Below are positions 35,337-47,435 of a DNA stretch of 64,000 nucleotides, one piece after another. A model generated the notes under the pieces. It saw only the letters and a program-made list of their open reading frames with translations. It did not search any database and was not told the DNA's origin. Both the position numbers and the translations under genes were made by a program. This stretch comes from Prorocentrum cordatum (lineage: Eukaryota > Sar > Dinophyceae > Prorocentrales > Prorocentraceae). The stretch's first letter is position 1, and each line of letters starts with the position of its first letter. The DNA is taken from positions 1-64,000 of the forward strand of contig CAUYUJ010018549.1 of assembly GCA_963575745.1 (NCBI GenBank), read 5' to 3'.

Positions 35337-35675
35337 TTTTGTTTCCTGTAATTCAGTGCCCCCCCCGAGCTCCCAGGCGTCTGGAATTCCATTCGCGCGT
35401 TGATGCGAGCGCGCGTGCCAGTGTGGGCGCATTGATGCGCGCGCGAGCGTGCAGGGCGCTGCCCTGGCATCCCCGCTCCCCTTGAAACGAATGCGCCCTG
35501 CAGGACTCTGACCGATCACTGACACCAACAGTATATTGCTGTTAAAATCCGCCGACCCTGTCGGCGTGCGTGAGAGGAAGACGGCTTCGCGTGTCCGCGG
35601 ATTCGCGTTTCTGCGGCTTGCACCTTCTTCCCCCCCCTCTGTGGTCACCCTTCCTCCTCGGGCACGTCAGCTCAA
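35337..35675 (-). repeat. Inner inverted repeat, right copy
   Basis: Reverse complement of 33127-33452. It ends CTCGGGCACGTCAGCTC. Confidence 0.7.
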
Positions 35676-36178
35676 TTATAGCTAGAGTGCATTATCCCCG
35701 AACGGCGTTTTTAGAGCCAGGGTAGATCCTGAGTCTGTTCGCGCGTCCTGCAGTTATCGCCCTGCTGCTCTTGGTCGGCATGCCCCGTCGTCATCGTCGT
35801 CGTCGTCATCGTCATCGTCATCGCCTCTCCCGCCTGCCTTCCCACTCCACCTCTTTCCCCCTCTCCTAGTCACATTTCTCCTCCTACCCTATTTTCCTCC
35901 TCATCGCTATCCTCCTTATATTCCTGATGCCCTGCCTCCGCCTCCTTCTATACATCCTTGCCCCACTTCGCATTATCCTCTTGAATGCTTTGTGATGCAA
36001 TGCTTCACTACGCAATGCCACGCCATGCCATGACATGCTAATTGCGCTTTGCCGTGCTCCTCTACGCCGTGCTATGCCGCGCTCTACCATGCATCGCGAA
36101 CCTCCTCCGCCTCCAGGCCTTGGAAGGCCGAGGCGACGACGACGACAACGACGACGACAATCACGCAATCACGCAATC

Positions 36179-36222
<44 letters not shown>

Positions 36223-36241
36223 AAAGACGACGACGAAGACA

Positions 36242-36273
<32 letters not shown>

Positions 36274-36765
36274 CAGCAGCAGAAGGAGGAGGACGGGCGG
36301 GGAGCCGCCGGGGAGCCGGGTCGTTCAGGCAGGGCCCACGCGCCCCCGATGGAGGCCGTGGGGCGCGCCGCGGGGCGCCCCGTTCAGCACCCCGTTCAGC
36401 ACCCTGCTGGGCGAGACTGGGGGCCGGCTCACCTCGCGATCGGCTGCTCGGAGTTTGGAGTTGCGAGGACGTCTCAAGCGAAACGGCCTGGACGAACTTT
36501 CGCGCGGCAGCCCGGAACCCAGAGTGTCGAGGATGTCTCAGGCGAAACGGGCCGGACCACCTCGCGCGCGGCAGCTCGGAGCTCAGATTCGGGAGGGTGT
36601 CTCAGGCGAAACGCCCAAACCCGGACAACTCAGAAACGAGAATTGTGAGGATGTCTCAGGCGAGACGGCCCGAACCACCAGATTTTGTTGAGGGCGCCTC
36701 TGCTTTGAATTCCCTCGGCCGGAGTTAGCTTCTACCACAACAGCACCTCGTTCAGCAAACTGTTT
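35676..36765 (+). repeat. Long direct repeat Q, copy 2
   Basis: Same order as copy 1, but the GAC triplet run is expanded (36178-36270) and the CTTCC/CTCCTT part is shortened. It ends at CTGTTTGGGGA, as does copy 1. Confidence 0.7.
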
Positions 36766-36767
36766 GG

Positions 36768-37493
36768 GGAGAAAGCATCCAGCACTGGCGTCGTTGATTC
36801 GAAATGGGGGGTCCCAGGGAAGGGCCCCGGGGGGGGGTTAGGGGGGGCCCCCAGCGGGGCTGGGAGAAGCTCTCGTCCATTTGACTTCTTCCTTCCAGCC
36901 CCAAGACAAGAGGCCCCCCAGACAGCCTCAAATCGTTCCAAAACGCTCAATGTGGCTTCAAGACGGTTCCAGGCTTCCAGGACGCCCAAAATAGGATCCA
37001 AGAGGACTTCCCAGAGGGTCCCCTACAGCAGCAATCTTCAAAATCCTGCGTGAAATTTGCGCGCGCCAATCGTGATGTATGTATACGCATGTTTACACAT
37101 ATACGCACATTTCAGAACACAACTGCGGCCCGCAGTAAGGACGCGCGTGTGATATGTCATATGTAAGATTATGTGCGTCGCCAGGCATGGAACCTCGAAG
37201 TTCCGAACAAGGGGCCCAGCGCCGTTGCAGCCTGCGGGTGCGGTAGTTCTTGGGGGCCAACAAGAATTTCCCCGGCCGCAGGCTGCACTAGAAACGAATG
37301 CTTCCTCACAAACAGCGCAAGACCACTCGCCGGGCCCATCCACAACGAGACGGGCACGGGATGGGAGAAGGAGGAGCGGAGGAGGATGCGCCAGGTCGCG
37401 TTGCCACTTGGGCCCCGACACGGCCTGGCTCCCGCCGGGCCCCCAGCTGCAAGAACCGGCGCGGTGTTTCCAATCCGCCTGAGCACCGGCCAG
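36768..37493 (-). repeat. Right arm of ~5-kb inverted repeat
   Basis: It has the same 726-bp length as the left arm and ends GAGCACCGGCCAG. Beyond it, on the minus strand, family C sequence runs into the arm without the usual C right terminus. Confidence 0.75.
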
Positions 37494-37980
37494 AAAAAGA
37501 ACACACGCCGGACAGCTGTCCTGGCGAGCATTCCGACTCTCCCGTGAGACGCTTTTGGGGCTCTGGGGGGCTCCCGTGCAGCGCCTCTGAAGCGCTGCCA
37601 CGAACGCTTCCACGCGTGCCTGCACGCGTGCAGTCACGCGTGGACGCTTGCCGGAAGCTCTCCCGGACCCGCTGCCGGGACGGGCGAGGCGCTGCGGGGA
37701 TCGTGGGGCGGCGGAGATAAGCTGCTGGCGGGCACCACCACCGTCTGGCTTCCAATCTAAAACCCTCTAGCTCTCAGAGAGCTCTCCGGGAATATCTTTC
37801 AAATCTTGGCCAAACCAACCGAAAGTCACCACTTTGTCCGCCCGGGTCGGGTCGATCAATTAGCTCCGCCCCGCGCCGGAATTCTTCTAGCTCATCGATG
37901 CCGAAGAGCTCTACGAGGTACTAGCTCCACCCGGCGCCGGAATCCCTCTAGCCCGTCGATGCCGGAGAGCTCTACAAGGT
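37494..37980 (-). mobile_element. Family C fragment C9 and two family A left-end fragments
   Basis: 37494-37792 is a minus-strand C element with left end GAGAGCTCTCCGGGAAT but no terminal hairpin. 37793-37919 and 37920-37980 are A left ends stacked one in the other (GAGCTCTACGAGGT then GAGCTCTACAAGGT). Confidence 0.6.
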
Positions 37981-38760
37981 ATTAGAAGTTGGACGGTGGT
38001 GGTGCTCGCCAGCGGCCCATCTCCGCCGCTCCACGATCATTGCAGCGACTCGACCGTCCCGGCAGCGGGTCCAGGAGCGGTTCCGGCACGCGTCCACGCG
38101 AGCCTGCCGCCGTGCAGGCACGCGTGGAAGCGTTCCTGGCAGCGCTTTCGAAGCGCTTCAGGGGAGCACCCCAAAGCTGTCCAGGAAAGATTCCCGGAGA
38201 GCTCTCTGAGAGCTAGAGGGTTTTAGATTAGAAGCCAGACGGTGGTGGTGCCCGCCAGCAGCCAGTCTCCGCTGCTCCACGAACCTCGCAGCAACTCGCC
38301 CGTCCCGGCAGCCCGTCCGGGAGCGCTTCTGGCAAGCGCCCACGCGTGCCTGCACGTGTGCAGGCACGCGTGCAACCGTTCCTGGCAGCGCTTCAGAAGC
38401 GCTTCAGGGGGGCCTCCCAGAGCCCCAGAAGCGCTTCAGGAGAGCGTCCGAGAGCTCGCCAGGAAACCTTTATTCCGGTTCCCGGAGAGCTCTCTGAGAG
38501 CTAGAAGGCTTAAGTTTAGAAGCCGGACGGTGGTGGTGCCTGCCAGCAGCTCCACGGCGCTCCACGTTCCCCGCAGTGAGTTGCCCTACCCGGCAGCTGC
38601 TCCGGGAGCGTGTCCGGCAAGGGGCCACGCGTGCGTGTACACGTGCAGGCACGCGTGGAAGCGTTCCTGGCAGCGCTTCAGAAGCGCTGCAGGGGGGCCC
38701 CCCAGAGCCGCAGAAGCGCGTCACGAGAGCGTTCGAAACTCGCCAGGAGAGCTTTCCGGT
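37981..38760 (+). mobile_element. Three family C copies in a row
   Basis: Copies begin at about 37981 (left end missing), 38188 and 38476 (GGAGAGCTCTCTGAGAGCT left ends). Each has GGACGGTGGTGGTGC, the 34-bp-type GCACGCGT palindrome and the paired AGCGCTTC hairpin. Right ends are truncated by the next copy. Confidence 0.65.
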
Positions 38761-39615
38761 ATACCTTGTAAAAATCTTCGGCATCGAGCGCGGGGCGGGG
38801 CTAGTAACTCATAGAGCTTCCCTGAGCAAGTAAAAACTGGAAGCGTAAGAGTAATACCTCGTAGAGCTCTTCGTTGCCAATGAGCTAGAGGAATTCCGGC
38901 GCGGGGTGGAGCTAGTACCTCGTAGAGCTCTTCGGCATCGACTTGGTAGCGTCCAAAACCCGGAGAGCAAAGGGCAACCACACCAGAAAGCTTTCCTGGC
39001 GGGCCCTCCAACGCTCTCGTCAAGCTCTTCTGGCGCTCCGGGAAGCTCCCCTGCAGCGCTGCTGAAGCGCTGCCAGAAACGCTTCCACGCGGGCCTGCGC
39101 GCGTGCAGACACGCGTGGAAGCTTGCCGGAAGCTCTCCCGGACCCCTCGCCAGGTCAGGCGAGGCGCCGCGGGGAACGTGGACCGCCGCGGAGAAGCTCC
39201 TGGCGGGCACAAAGACTTGAGGGAACAGATTTGGATGAAAACCGAGAAATCGTGTTTTTCCCGGAGAGCTCGCTGAGAGCTAAAGCGTTTAAGATTAGAA
39301 GCCGGACGGTGGTGGTGCCTGCCAGGAGCTCCTCCACGGCGGTCCACAGGCCTCGCAGAAACTCCGGCGGCCCGGCAGCGCGTCCGGGAGAGCTTCCGGC
39401 AAGCTTCCACGCGTGCCTGCATGCGTGCAGGCACGCATGGAAGCGTTTCTGGCAGCGCTTCCGCAGCGCCCCAGGGGGGCCCCCCAGAGCTCTCCAGGAA
39501 AGAGTTCGCCTAACTCGTAGAGCTTTCTTAGCTAGTTGCTGGAAGCTTAAGAGTACCTCGTAGAGCTCTTCGTCATCGATGAGCTAGAGGAATTCCGGCG
39601 CGGGGTGCAGCTAGT
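38761..39615. mobile_element. Mosaic of short A, B and C fragments
   Basis: 38761-38938 stacks A and B left ends (starts near 38815, 38854 and 38913). 38941-39219 is family C, minus strand, starting ACTTGGTAGCGTCC. 39258-39505 is family C, plus strand. 39510-39615 again stacks B and A left ends. Confidence 0.6.
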
Positions 39616-40621
39616 GACTCGTAGAGCTTCCCTAAGCTAGCAGCTGGAAGCTTAAGAGTAATTCGGACGCACTGGCGGGCTGGTTGGCTCGAAAAATCTC
39701 GACGGAACTTTTGCTGACTTTTGGTCGGTTGAAAATTTTGTTCTCGAAATTCAACAATTCGTTCGAGCTCTAGTATTTTTTCCCGTGATATTCGATCTTA
39801 CTCCCGCTCGCCATCTTGATCTCAGCTCGATCGGGTGAATATTACTATCGAAAAGCACTGTGGCGGGATCGGCCGTTCTGAGTCATCTTGATACGCGCTG
39901 TCGGTTTTCTGAACATAACTCGAGCTTTAGGACAGCTACAGAGCTGGTGAGCACAGCTAATCGATGTAGAATGATTAGGCGCGTTCGCTTGTTGAATCGA
40001 GAGGTCTGAACTCGGTCTGTTAGCCGAGCCAGGTCCGGAAACCTGTTCGTATTGTTCGAGTCATCTTGACAGGAACTCTCGGTTTTCTGTACTTAACTCG
40101 AGCTGTAGGACAGCTACAGAGCTGCAGTTTACAGAAACTGATTCAGAATTATCACTGGCCGTTGTCTGTTGAATCCAGAGCTCTGAACTCGGTCTGCTGC
40201 CCGATCTAGAATCGCGAAACTATTCGTATTGTTCGAGTCATCTTGAGAAGTGCTCTCGGTCTTCTTCACTCAACTCGCGCTGAGGGGGGCTACAGTGCCG
40301 GTGGTCATAGGAATCGATTTGAAGACATCAAGCGCGTCCGCCTGTCGAATCCAGAGCTCGGAACTCGGTCTGCTGCCTGAATTAGGTCTGCGAAACTACT
40401 GTATTGTTCGAGTCATCCTGAGAGGTGCTGTCGGTTTTCTGCACTTAACTCGGGCTGTAGGGGGGCTGCAGGGCTGGTAATGACAAGAGTCGATTCGCAG
40501 ACATCAGACGCGTCCGCCTGTCGCATTCAGAGGTCAAAAAATGTGCTCTATGAGTCGGAATGTTGGCAGGTGCTGTCGGTTTTCTCAACTTAAGTCGAGC
40601 TAGGAAGCTCTACGAGTCTCC

Positions 40622-40630
40622 TGGCTCAAG
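40622..40630 (+). other. Possible spliced-leader relict at LINE 5' end
   Basis: The insert starts exactly with TGGCTCAAG, the last nine bases of the dinoflagellate spliced leader as I remember it. A 15-bp tandem duplication (GCTCAAGGCGTGGTT) follows at once. Nine bases is short, so this is suggestive only. Confidence 0.4.
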
Positions 40631-40937
40631 GCGTGGTTGCTCAAGGCGTGGTTGCTCTGCGCATCCGACAGGGGTTTTAAACTCTGCCTGGACCTCGCCT
40701 CCAGTTTAGAGCCCCTACGCCAGCAAAGTTGTGTTTCGCTTACGTTACGAGGGCATGCACGCATCAAGCCCCTTGGGTAGTGGGCTTCATAGCTTCCCTC
40801 TTGCCAGTTTTCAATCAGCTGAATCTTGTTGTGCACTCAGGACGCGTTACAGATAGCAGATTCAACTTGGTTGTGGCAATTTCTTCAGTTGCACTTGTAC
40901 CTTGTCTCCTTGCCTCGTTCTCTTTCACATTGCAGTT

Positions 40938-42110
40938 ATGGAGGAAATGACAAGAGAAGAGGAGTTGGACATCGAAGGTATGGGAGGGAATGATCTTCAA
41001 AGCAAGATCCGTGGGGGTATACCGCCAGGTCTCTTGGATGCAGCAGCGGGAGCAGCAGGTGGACTTTTGGAGGAAGAAAAGGATGCTAAACGTCGTCGTC
41101 AGAGTGAGTTGGCACGGCAGCAGCGTGAGCAGGCATTGATTCAACAACAACAACAGCAGCTGAATCCTCAGTTGGCGGCACTCTCGCAGCTGCTCGGTTC
41201 GAAGTTTGCCACACAAAAGGAGAATTTTCAGTCTATCATGCAAGGTGAAGTTGCGCCGATCAAACTGAAGTTGGAAGAACACAGTACCGAATTGCAACGC
41301 CTCAATGCACAGGTGCAGTCACAGCAGAGACAGTTAGAAGCCCTCCAAAGTAAAACGAATGCCGATGCCCCAACAGTTGCTTCATCACGTGGGACTGGGT
41401 CGGGGAATCCTGGCTTCCAGTTCCAGGGTACTCGTGGGGAGTTTGGCTTCAAGGGTCCGAGGCCAACCTTCCAACCAACGATGATAACTATAAAATGATG
41501 GGCACGCACAGCGTCAGAAGAGCTTCATAAAAGATCCAAGGCTTTACTCCCTGGAGCGGTGGCCCAGCGCCTCCTTGCGACTCTGTTTCAAAAAGCGAAT
41601 TGCTTGGCGCACGTGGATGAGACAAAAACGAATGATGAGAACAGTAAGAACCCCATGGGATGTTATCAGCTCAAGATATGCTTCAAAGCCACGGCGACGA
41701 AGGATATGATGTGGGATTTTCGCAAAGCGTTCATTCAATGTTTCGAGCAGAAAGCCATCTGTGAGGATCCACACGACGCGACCACGTATAACCACATCTG
41801 TGATGAAAGGATCACGGTTACGGTGGAGGCCTCTCCGTGGCAAGAACCGCACATCAAAGCTGCTTGCAAATTCAAGGCCCTATTTTATAAACATCGTTCG
41901 TGTGCCAGCGCCTTTGTAAAGGTGGAAAAATATGGACCCCCAGCCACGTTTCTATGGGCTTACCCGTCCGAGCAGCAGCTGCAAAAGGGACAGTGTGTTG
42001 CCTCATGGAAGCCTGATCGTGCAGTGGGTTGGAAGATTGATGAGGATATGATCGAGGAAGTCGATCCAAACTTCAAACTGGGGGACTTCAAAGCTGATCT
42101 CATGAGTTGA
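40938..42110 (+). pseudogene. LINE copy 2 ORF1, one internal stop
   Basis: The first in-frame ATG is 40938 (MEEMTREEELDIEG). A Gln-rich coiled coil spans about 41080-41350. An in-frame TGA at 41496-41498 interrupts the frame, after which the same frame continues (WARTASEELHKRS) to the terminal TGA at 42108-42110. The C-terminal part has VTVEASPWQEPHIKAA, which matches VHVEAPPWKKPHLDAA of copy 4, and probably forms an RNA-binding domain as in L1 ORF1p. Expected role: nucleic acid-binding chaperone of the retrotransposon RNP. The internal stop looks like a mutation rather than a designed break, because copies 3 and 4 lack it. Confidence 0.7.
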
Positions 42111-45100
42111 CGGTGCCCTGGCAAGTGGCACGAACAATTGGCTGAGGTTGATCGCTCAATTTTCAGCTGGAACGTTCGATTGCTAGGGATTGCACAATGC
42201 CACGAGATTTTCGCCCAGGTCTTCAATTCAAGCAATGTGATTCTCCTTCAAGAGTGCCAGTTTGTCTCCGATCGTGTTGCTGAGGAACACGGTTGGAATC
42301 TTTGGCGCTCCTCTTGTGAGCGGGCTTGCGTGGGCCTCCGAGGTGTTTGGAAGGATGATGTCCAACACGAGGCCAGAGGCGACCGTTGGTATGCCGTTGT
42401 TTGCTTTAGTGCCATCTTTCTCTCTCTTTACTTGTCCCATAAGTATTTGCGTGGAAAGTCTCGTGAGCAGTTTTTGCGTACGCTTAGTGTATACCAAGAA
42501 GTGCTGAGGGATGCAGCGCTCAATGTTGCCAGATTGAAAAAGCAGTTTCGAATTCAGGATGTTGTTTTAGGAACTGATGCTAATGTAGAGGTCGAGCCTC
42601 AGGTTTTCCACATGTCTCAGGCTGTCTTTGGGTCCTAGTGTTGTAGGTGTGCCTATTGTCCCTCGTACGAGGGATGGCGGATTTCAGAGGCGATCTAAGG
42701 AGTTTGCTTTGGAACTCAGTGCGGCTCTTACTTTCACTATTGGCACCCTGGGCCTCCAGTTGGCCAACACCTTCAACCCTACGAGGCTCCCTACCTGGCG
42801 CTCTGCTAAATGGGCTCACTACAGGCACCTACCTCAAGAACAGCAGTACTCTCACGTCTACGACTACATAGGTGTACCTTCGTCTTGGGGAGCTCCTGAG
42901 GTCTCCGTCTTGTGGCCACAGCCGGGGGCAGCACATATGTCTGGGAGTTCGGCCTCGAGCTTTTGGAGTGATCATGGTCTGTTACACTTGCGTATCCCTG
43001 CTCGTGTCTTGCCTCGTCGAGTTGTGCGTCCCAATCCTGTCCGCAACACACGTTGGCACGTTCAGTCTCATCGTGTACCTCTTTTGCGCTATGCGGTTGA
43101 TGCAGCCCTGGTGTCTGGCAACAGCCAGACAGAACAGACCGATTGGAGTGGACATACGGGTCTCTCGCCCACGGAGCTAGGTGACAAGATTCGACAGCCT
43201 TGTGAGGAAATCGGCGAGGTCCCCACCAAAGCCGACCTCACCCCGAAAGTTTCTGAGCAGTATGTTGCCGCTCGGGAGGCTGCACTTGAGATGAGGAGGA
43301 AGAGAAATAAGGGTGAATGCACGGAGGAGGAGTTCAAGAAGGCGAGGAGGAGGTACATATATGAGAGGAGGAAGCGTGGGAGGAATATATTGGAGTATGA
43401 GTTCCGTCCAGGTCTACAGCACCGAACATACCTTAAGACGCTCAAAGTTGAGGGAGTGCACACTTGGGACAAGTCTAAGTGGGAGAAGGCCCTCAGAGCG
43501 CACGGCTTGGCCATGTACACTGATGAACATGAGCGTGCACGCACAAACAGTAAGCTTGAGGAGATGAGGAAGAGGTTGCAGGAGGTGAATATGCAGGAGT
43601 ACCAGCCTATCGATATCGGCCTGCTCATGCGTGCTAGGTCTCGTCTTCGTTCAGGAAAGGCCGTAGGTAAGGACAACATCAGCGTCTCCATGCTTAAGCA
43701 CATCCCTTGGTCAGGTTGCCTTCAAGTCTTGCGGTGCTTTCAGCAGCTGTTTATGCGCGAGTATTGCACACCCACATCATGGCGCCATATATGTATACAG
43801 CTGATGCCGAAGTCTGTGAAGACTTGCGAATTCAATGACACACGAGCTTTATCATTATTATCTTGCCTGTCAACATGGTATATGTCATGTCTCACCTTGT
43901 TGGCCGTGGACCATCTCAAACGGAGTGTTGCCCCCGAGGTCATGCTCTTCGGGTTTGTTGCTGGAAGACGGACACACGAGATTACAGGTGGTTTGAAGAG
44001 AGTTGCGCAGCACGCGACGGAATGGGGGAAGTCATATTGTATGCACACGGCGAGCTTAGACGTGTATCGTGCTTTTGATAACGTACAGGTGGCCGACGTT
44101 ACTGACTGCCTGGAGGAGTTGAGGTTTCCACCTGAACTTAGTTATGCGCTCATGGAGGGCCTAGCTGAGAACAGGGCCGATTTATCCTTCCAGCAGGTGG
44201 ACGTCTCGGACATAGCTTGGGATAGTTGTATCCGCACAGGTAGTGTTGAGGCTCCGCTCTTTTGGCTGTGTGAGAGTGTGCTCATGTTCCGTTCTGTGGT
44301 CTTGAGTTGGCAGGAGCGGGGGATGGGAGTGCAGTTGACGCAGCAGGCAGGGACTCGTCATCCTACACATGCGATTTGGGCCGACAGTGTTCTGTTGTGT
44401 GCCAGAGATCAGAGCGAGTTGACGACCATGATTGCGGAGATCAGTGTCCCACTTTATCACAGAAAGTACAGATGGAAACCGAGTAGCTTGCAGTTTATTC
44501 GCTTTGGCTATGATGAGCCTGGGACTGAGAGTTTGGATGTCTCTCTTGCGTTGCCGAATTCCCAGGACAAGCGTCAGAGAGTGACTATAACGTTGCAGCA
44601 GACAGATCGTTTGGAAATACTTGGCACGATTCTTGAAAACAGCATGCGACAACATGAGGACTTGAATCATCGGATTTCTCTCGCTCAAAAGGCGTTTTGG
44701 CAAGATAAGAAGTATTACATGTGCCAGGGTATTAAGTTGAAGAAAAGATTGCTGCGATACGACTCACGTGTAAGAAGCCGATTATTGTTTGCAGTGGAAG
44801 GGATGTCAGCTGACAAAAATGCTATTGAATCGATTCATGCGTTTGAAGGCCGCTTACTTTCGAAGATGGTATGGAGACGGAAACGTGACACCGAGAGTTG
44901 GCCACAGTTTTTTTTTTTCAGAGCGTGTACTTGACGGGGCGGAAAGCACTCAGGACAGCTCAGATGCCGAGTGCGGTTCAGCTCTTTCTTTTCAAACAGT
45001 GGAGTTGGGCAAAGGATGTGGCGACGACAACTGCTCAGAACGGGATCCGCCAAGTTGATGACGCCCAGCCTACAATTGATCCAATGGAAATGGGTGGTGC

Positions 45101-46487
45101 AGTGTCTCTTGATATGGATGGGATGTCTCAGAATGCGTTTGCTACTGTACCGATTACCACGGACTTGATGTCTCAGAATGCGGGCGCGGTCGTACCGATT
45201 ACCACGGGTTCGACGTCTTTGAATGCGGGTGCTGCTGTACCGATTACCAGAGATCTGAAACGACGGAGGGTGACTGTTATTGTGGCCCCTGTCCTTACTG
45301 CCCGAGGGGACCTCACCGTTGCTCTGCCAGAGGGTCAGGAGAACAGCGCCACGAGTCAGAACCGACGACGGCTTATCTCTCAGGCGTCCCGTTCTGCTGC
45401 CAAAAGGAGCAAGACTGCTCCCACATCATCGACGCCATCATCATCATCAGCCCCTACACCAGCGCCAGCAGCCATGCGAAGAAGGTTTCGAAGTGATATG
45501 GTGGGGGCGAGTGCGGATGACCCTTTCTTGCAGGCTCGTTACACGATGATGCATGCCGCCAGCCCGTGGACACAGCAGATGGATGCCGTTATTCGCACCT
45601 ATAACTCGCAGGAAGCACGATCCTTTACACGTCGAAGGGAAGGTGGAAAAACGGTGGGACTTCGTCCGTGGGGCTTGCCATTTGAAACGGTGGGTGGAGA
45701 TGCTTGGTATGATACTCTGGAGTGGACTCAGGCAGGGTGGAGATGTTTTATCCGTACGTTGCTTTCGGAATGGGACCTACAACATGTTTTAGAATATGCT
45801 CACCTGCCTGAACCAAAACCCTGGAGGCCGAAAAACGACGAGGAGGAGGTGGAGGGGACGGAGGAGAGAAATAATGAGATTTCAAAGCGGCTCGCCTTTA
45901 ACTTCGAGAATGCCAGCGTCTGGAACTACGAGGCTGAAGGGATTCCCGTCGAGCTCTGTGGGGACTCCCAGGTGGTAGTGAACTGGCTGGTGGGACAATA
46001 TGTATGTACGACGGAAGTGTATTGTGAGACCATTGCACACATTCAAAGTATATTATACAGATTACACTTGAACTACCGCGTGAATCTGAGGCCGCCGTCT
46101 TGGGGTTTAGATCCTTGGAAGTGGTTTTATCGTGAGGGAAACGAGCGTGCTGATGCTGAAACTTGGAAGGCCCGCACGGGCCAGAACCATCGTACTTTCG
46201 ACCCGTGCATTCATACTCTCAGAAGGGAACAAATAACGGGGATTCGCGGCTACTTCGATGGTGGTCGTTCCTCCCACGGTGTTGGCATTGGTTGGGTTAT
46301 TGACTTATTCGTGCTCCCCCTCCCTGCTCTTCAACACTCTCAAGGCTCTTGGCTATTCAACATAGCCTCCGAGGCTGCCGCCATCCCGCCGACCTGCACG
46401 GTTAGTCAAGCTGAGCTCTTGGCCAGCAAGCGCCTCGCTGAAGGTGTCGAGCACCTGCTGCTCCTCTGCTGCGGACCTGAATCCTGA
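42111..46487 (+). pseudogene. LINE copy 2 ORF2: APE, reverse transcriptase, RNase H; two frameshifts
   Basis: It continues in the ORF1 frame after TGA with RCPGKWHEQL and the APE motif SWNVRLLG. APE motifs LLQECQF and GTDANVE follow. A frameshift near 42628 moves to frame 1 (QAVFG to PSVVG). In that frame APE ends with SFWSDHGLLHL, then the reverse transcriptase: palm motif A LDVYRAFDNV (44055-44092), RTGSVEAPLFW, and motif C WADS (Asp codon 44383, Ser 44386). A second frameshift falls at the T11 run 44908-44918. The rest (to 46487) is a Ser/Thr-rich linker and an RNase H-like domain with motifs in permuted order: GDSQVVVNWL, YREGNERADAE, GYFDGGRSS, VSQAELLAS. Only 43 bp separate the stop from the insertion end. 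Confidence 0.8.
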
Positions 46488-46564
46488 GCGGGGGCTCCTT
46501 TGTCCCTGTGGGCTCCGAGCAAAGCAAAAAAACCAAGGTTGACGGTTTACCGCCGGCGCCCAGT

Positions 46565-47435
46565 TGGTCGAACCGGCGAGAAAGGACAAAGTGGTAACTT
46601 TTGGGTGGTTTCGCGAGTATTCCCGGAGAGCTCGCTGAGAGCTAAAGGATTCAAGATTAGAAGCCGGACGGTGGGGTGCCCGCCAGGAGCTCCTCCACGG
46701 CGGTCCACGATCCCCGCAGCGGCTTTTTTGAGCCGGCAACTGGTCCGGGGGAGCGTCCGGCAAGCTTCCACGCATGCCTGCATGCGTGCAGGCACGCATG
46801 GAGACGTTTCTGCCAGCGCTTCGGCAGCTCTGCAGGATTTCCCGTCCCCAAAGGGTCTCTTCGCTCTCCGGGTTTTGGGCGCTACCATTCCCGGAGAGCT
46901 CGCTGGGAGCTAAAGAGTTTAAGATTAGAAGCTGGACAGTGGTGGTGCCCGCCAGGAGCTCTTCCACGGCGCTCCACAGGCCTCGCAAAACCTCCGGTGA
47001 GCTGGCAACGGGTCCGGGAGAGCTTCCGGCAAGCTTCCAAGCGTGCCTGCACGCGTGCAGGCACGCATGGAAGCGTTCCTGGCAGCGCTTCAGCAGCGCT
47101 GCAGGGGGGCCCCCCAGGGCTCTCCAGAAAAGATTTCCCGTCCCCCAGGGTGTCTTCGCTCTCCGGGCTCTTCCCGGAGAGCTCGCTGAGAGCTAAAGGG
47201 TTTAAGATTAGAAGCCGGACGGTGGTGGTGCCCGCCAGGAGCTCTTCCACGGCGGTCCACAGGCCTCGCAGCGCCTCCGGTGAGCCGGCAACGGTTCCGG
47301 GAGAGCTTCCGGCAAGCTTCCAAGCGTGCCTGCACGCGTGCAGGCATGCATGGAAGCGTTCCTGGCAGCGCTCCAGCAGCGCTGCAGGGGGGCCCCCCGG
47401 GGCTCTCCAGGAAAGATACCCGTCCCCGAGTGTGT
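46565..47435 (+). mobile_element. Family A fragment and three family C copies
   Basis: 46565-46617 is family A interior. C copies start at about 46618, 46886 and 47171, each with the CGGAGAGCTCGCTGAGAGC left end, GGTGGTGCCCGCCAGGAGC and the GCATGCGTGCAGGC-type palindrome. The first keeps the GCTCTCCGGGTTTTGGGCGC right end to 46885. Confidence 0.65.

Larger units (their letters stand above)
40622..46530 (+). mobile_element. LINE copy 2, near full length, degenerate
   Basis: About 5.9 kb, with ORF1 and ORF2 in one orientation and a 3' tail ending in a run of seven A. It is inserted in the hairpin loop of B9 just before ACCAAGGTTG. Instead of a duplication, about 8 bp of target (CGGCGGTA) are missing at the 5' junction. 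The ORFs carry a nonsense codon and two frameshifts, so this copy is not autonomous. Confidence 0.85.
39616..46564 (+). mobile_element. Family B element B9, host of LINE copy 2
   Basis: It starts GACTCGTAGAGCTTCC and has leader and about four 178-bp units to 40621. It resumes at 46531 with ACCAAGGTTGACGG, the 3' hairpin arm, and CCCAGT at 46564. Confidence 0.7.

Noticed and set aside
33453-36765. Asp/Thr/Arg/Ser-run ORFs over the triplet-rich repeats as a coding gene
   Set aside because: Similar open frames occur in all three phases, driven by GAC and CAG runs.
41496-41498. TGA inside copy 2 ORF1 as a second readthrough site
   Set aside because: Copies 3 and 4 have no stop at the equivalent place and the context is not shared; a nonsense mutation is simpler.
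42105-42114. TTGACGGT at the ORF1 stop resembling the LINE target TTGACGGT
   Set aside because: Copies 3 and 4 do not share the full word, so I treat it as chance.
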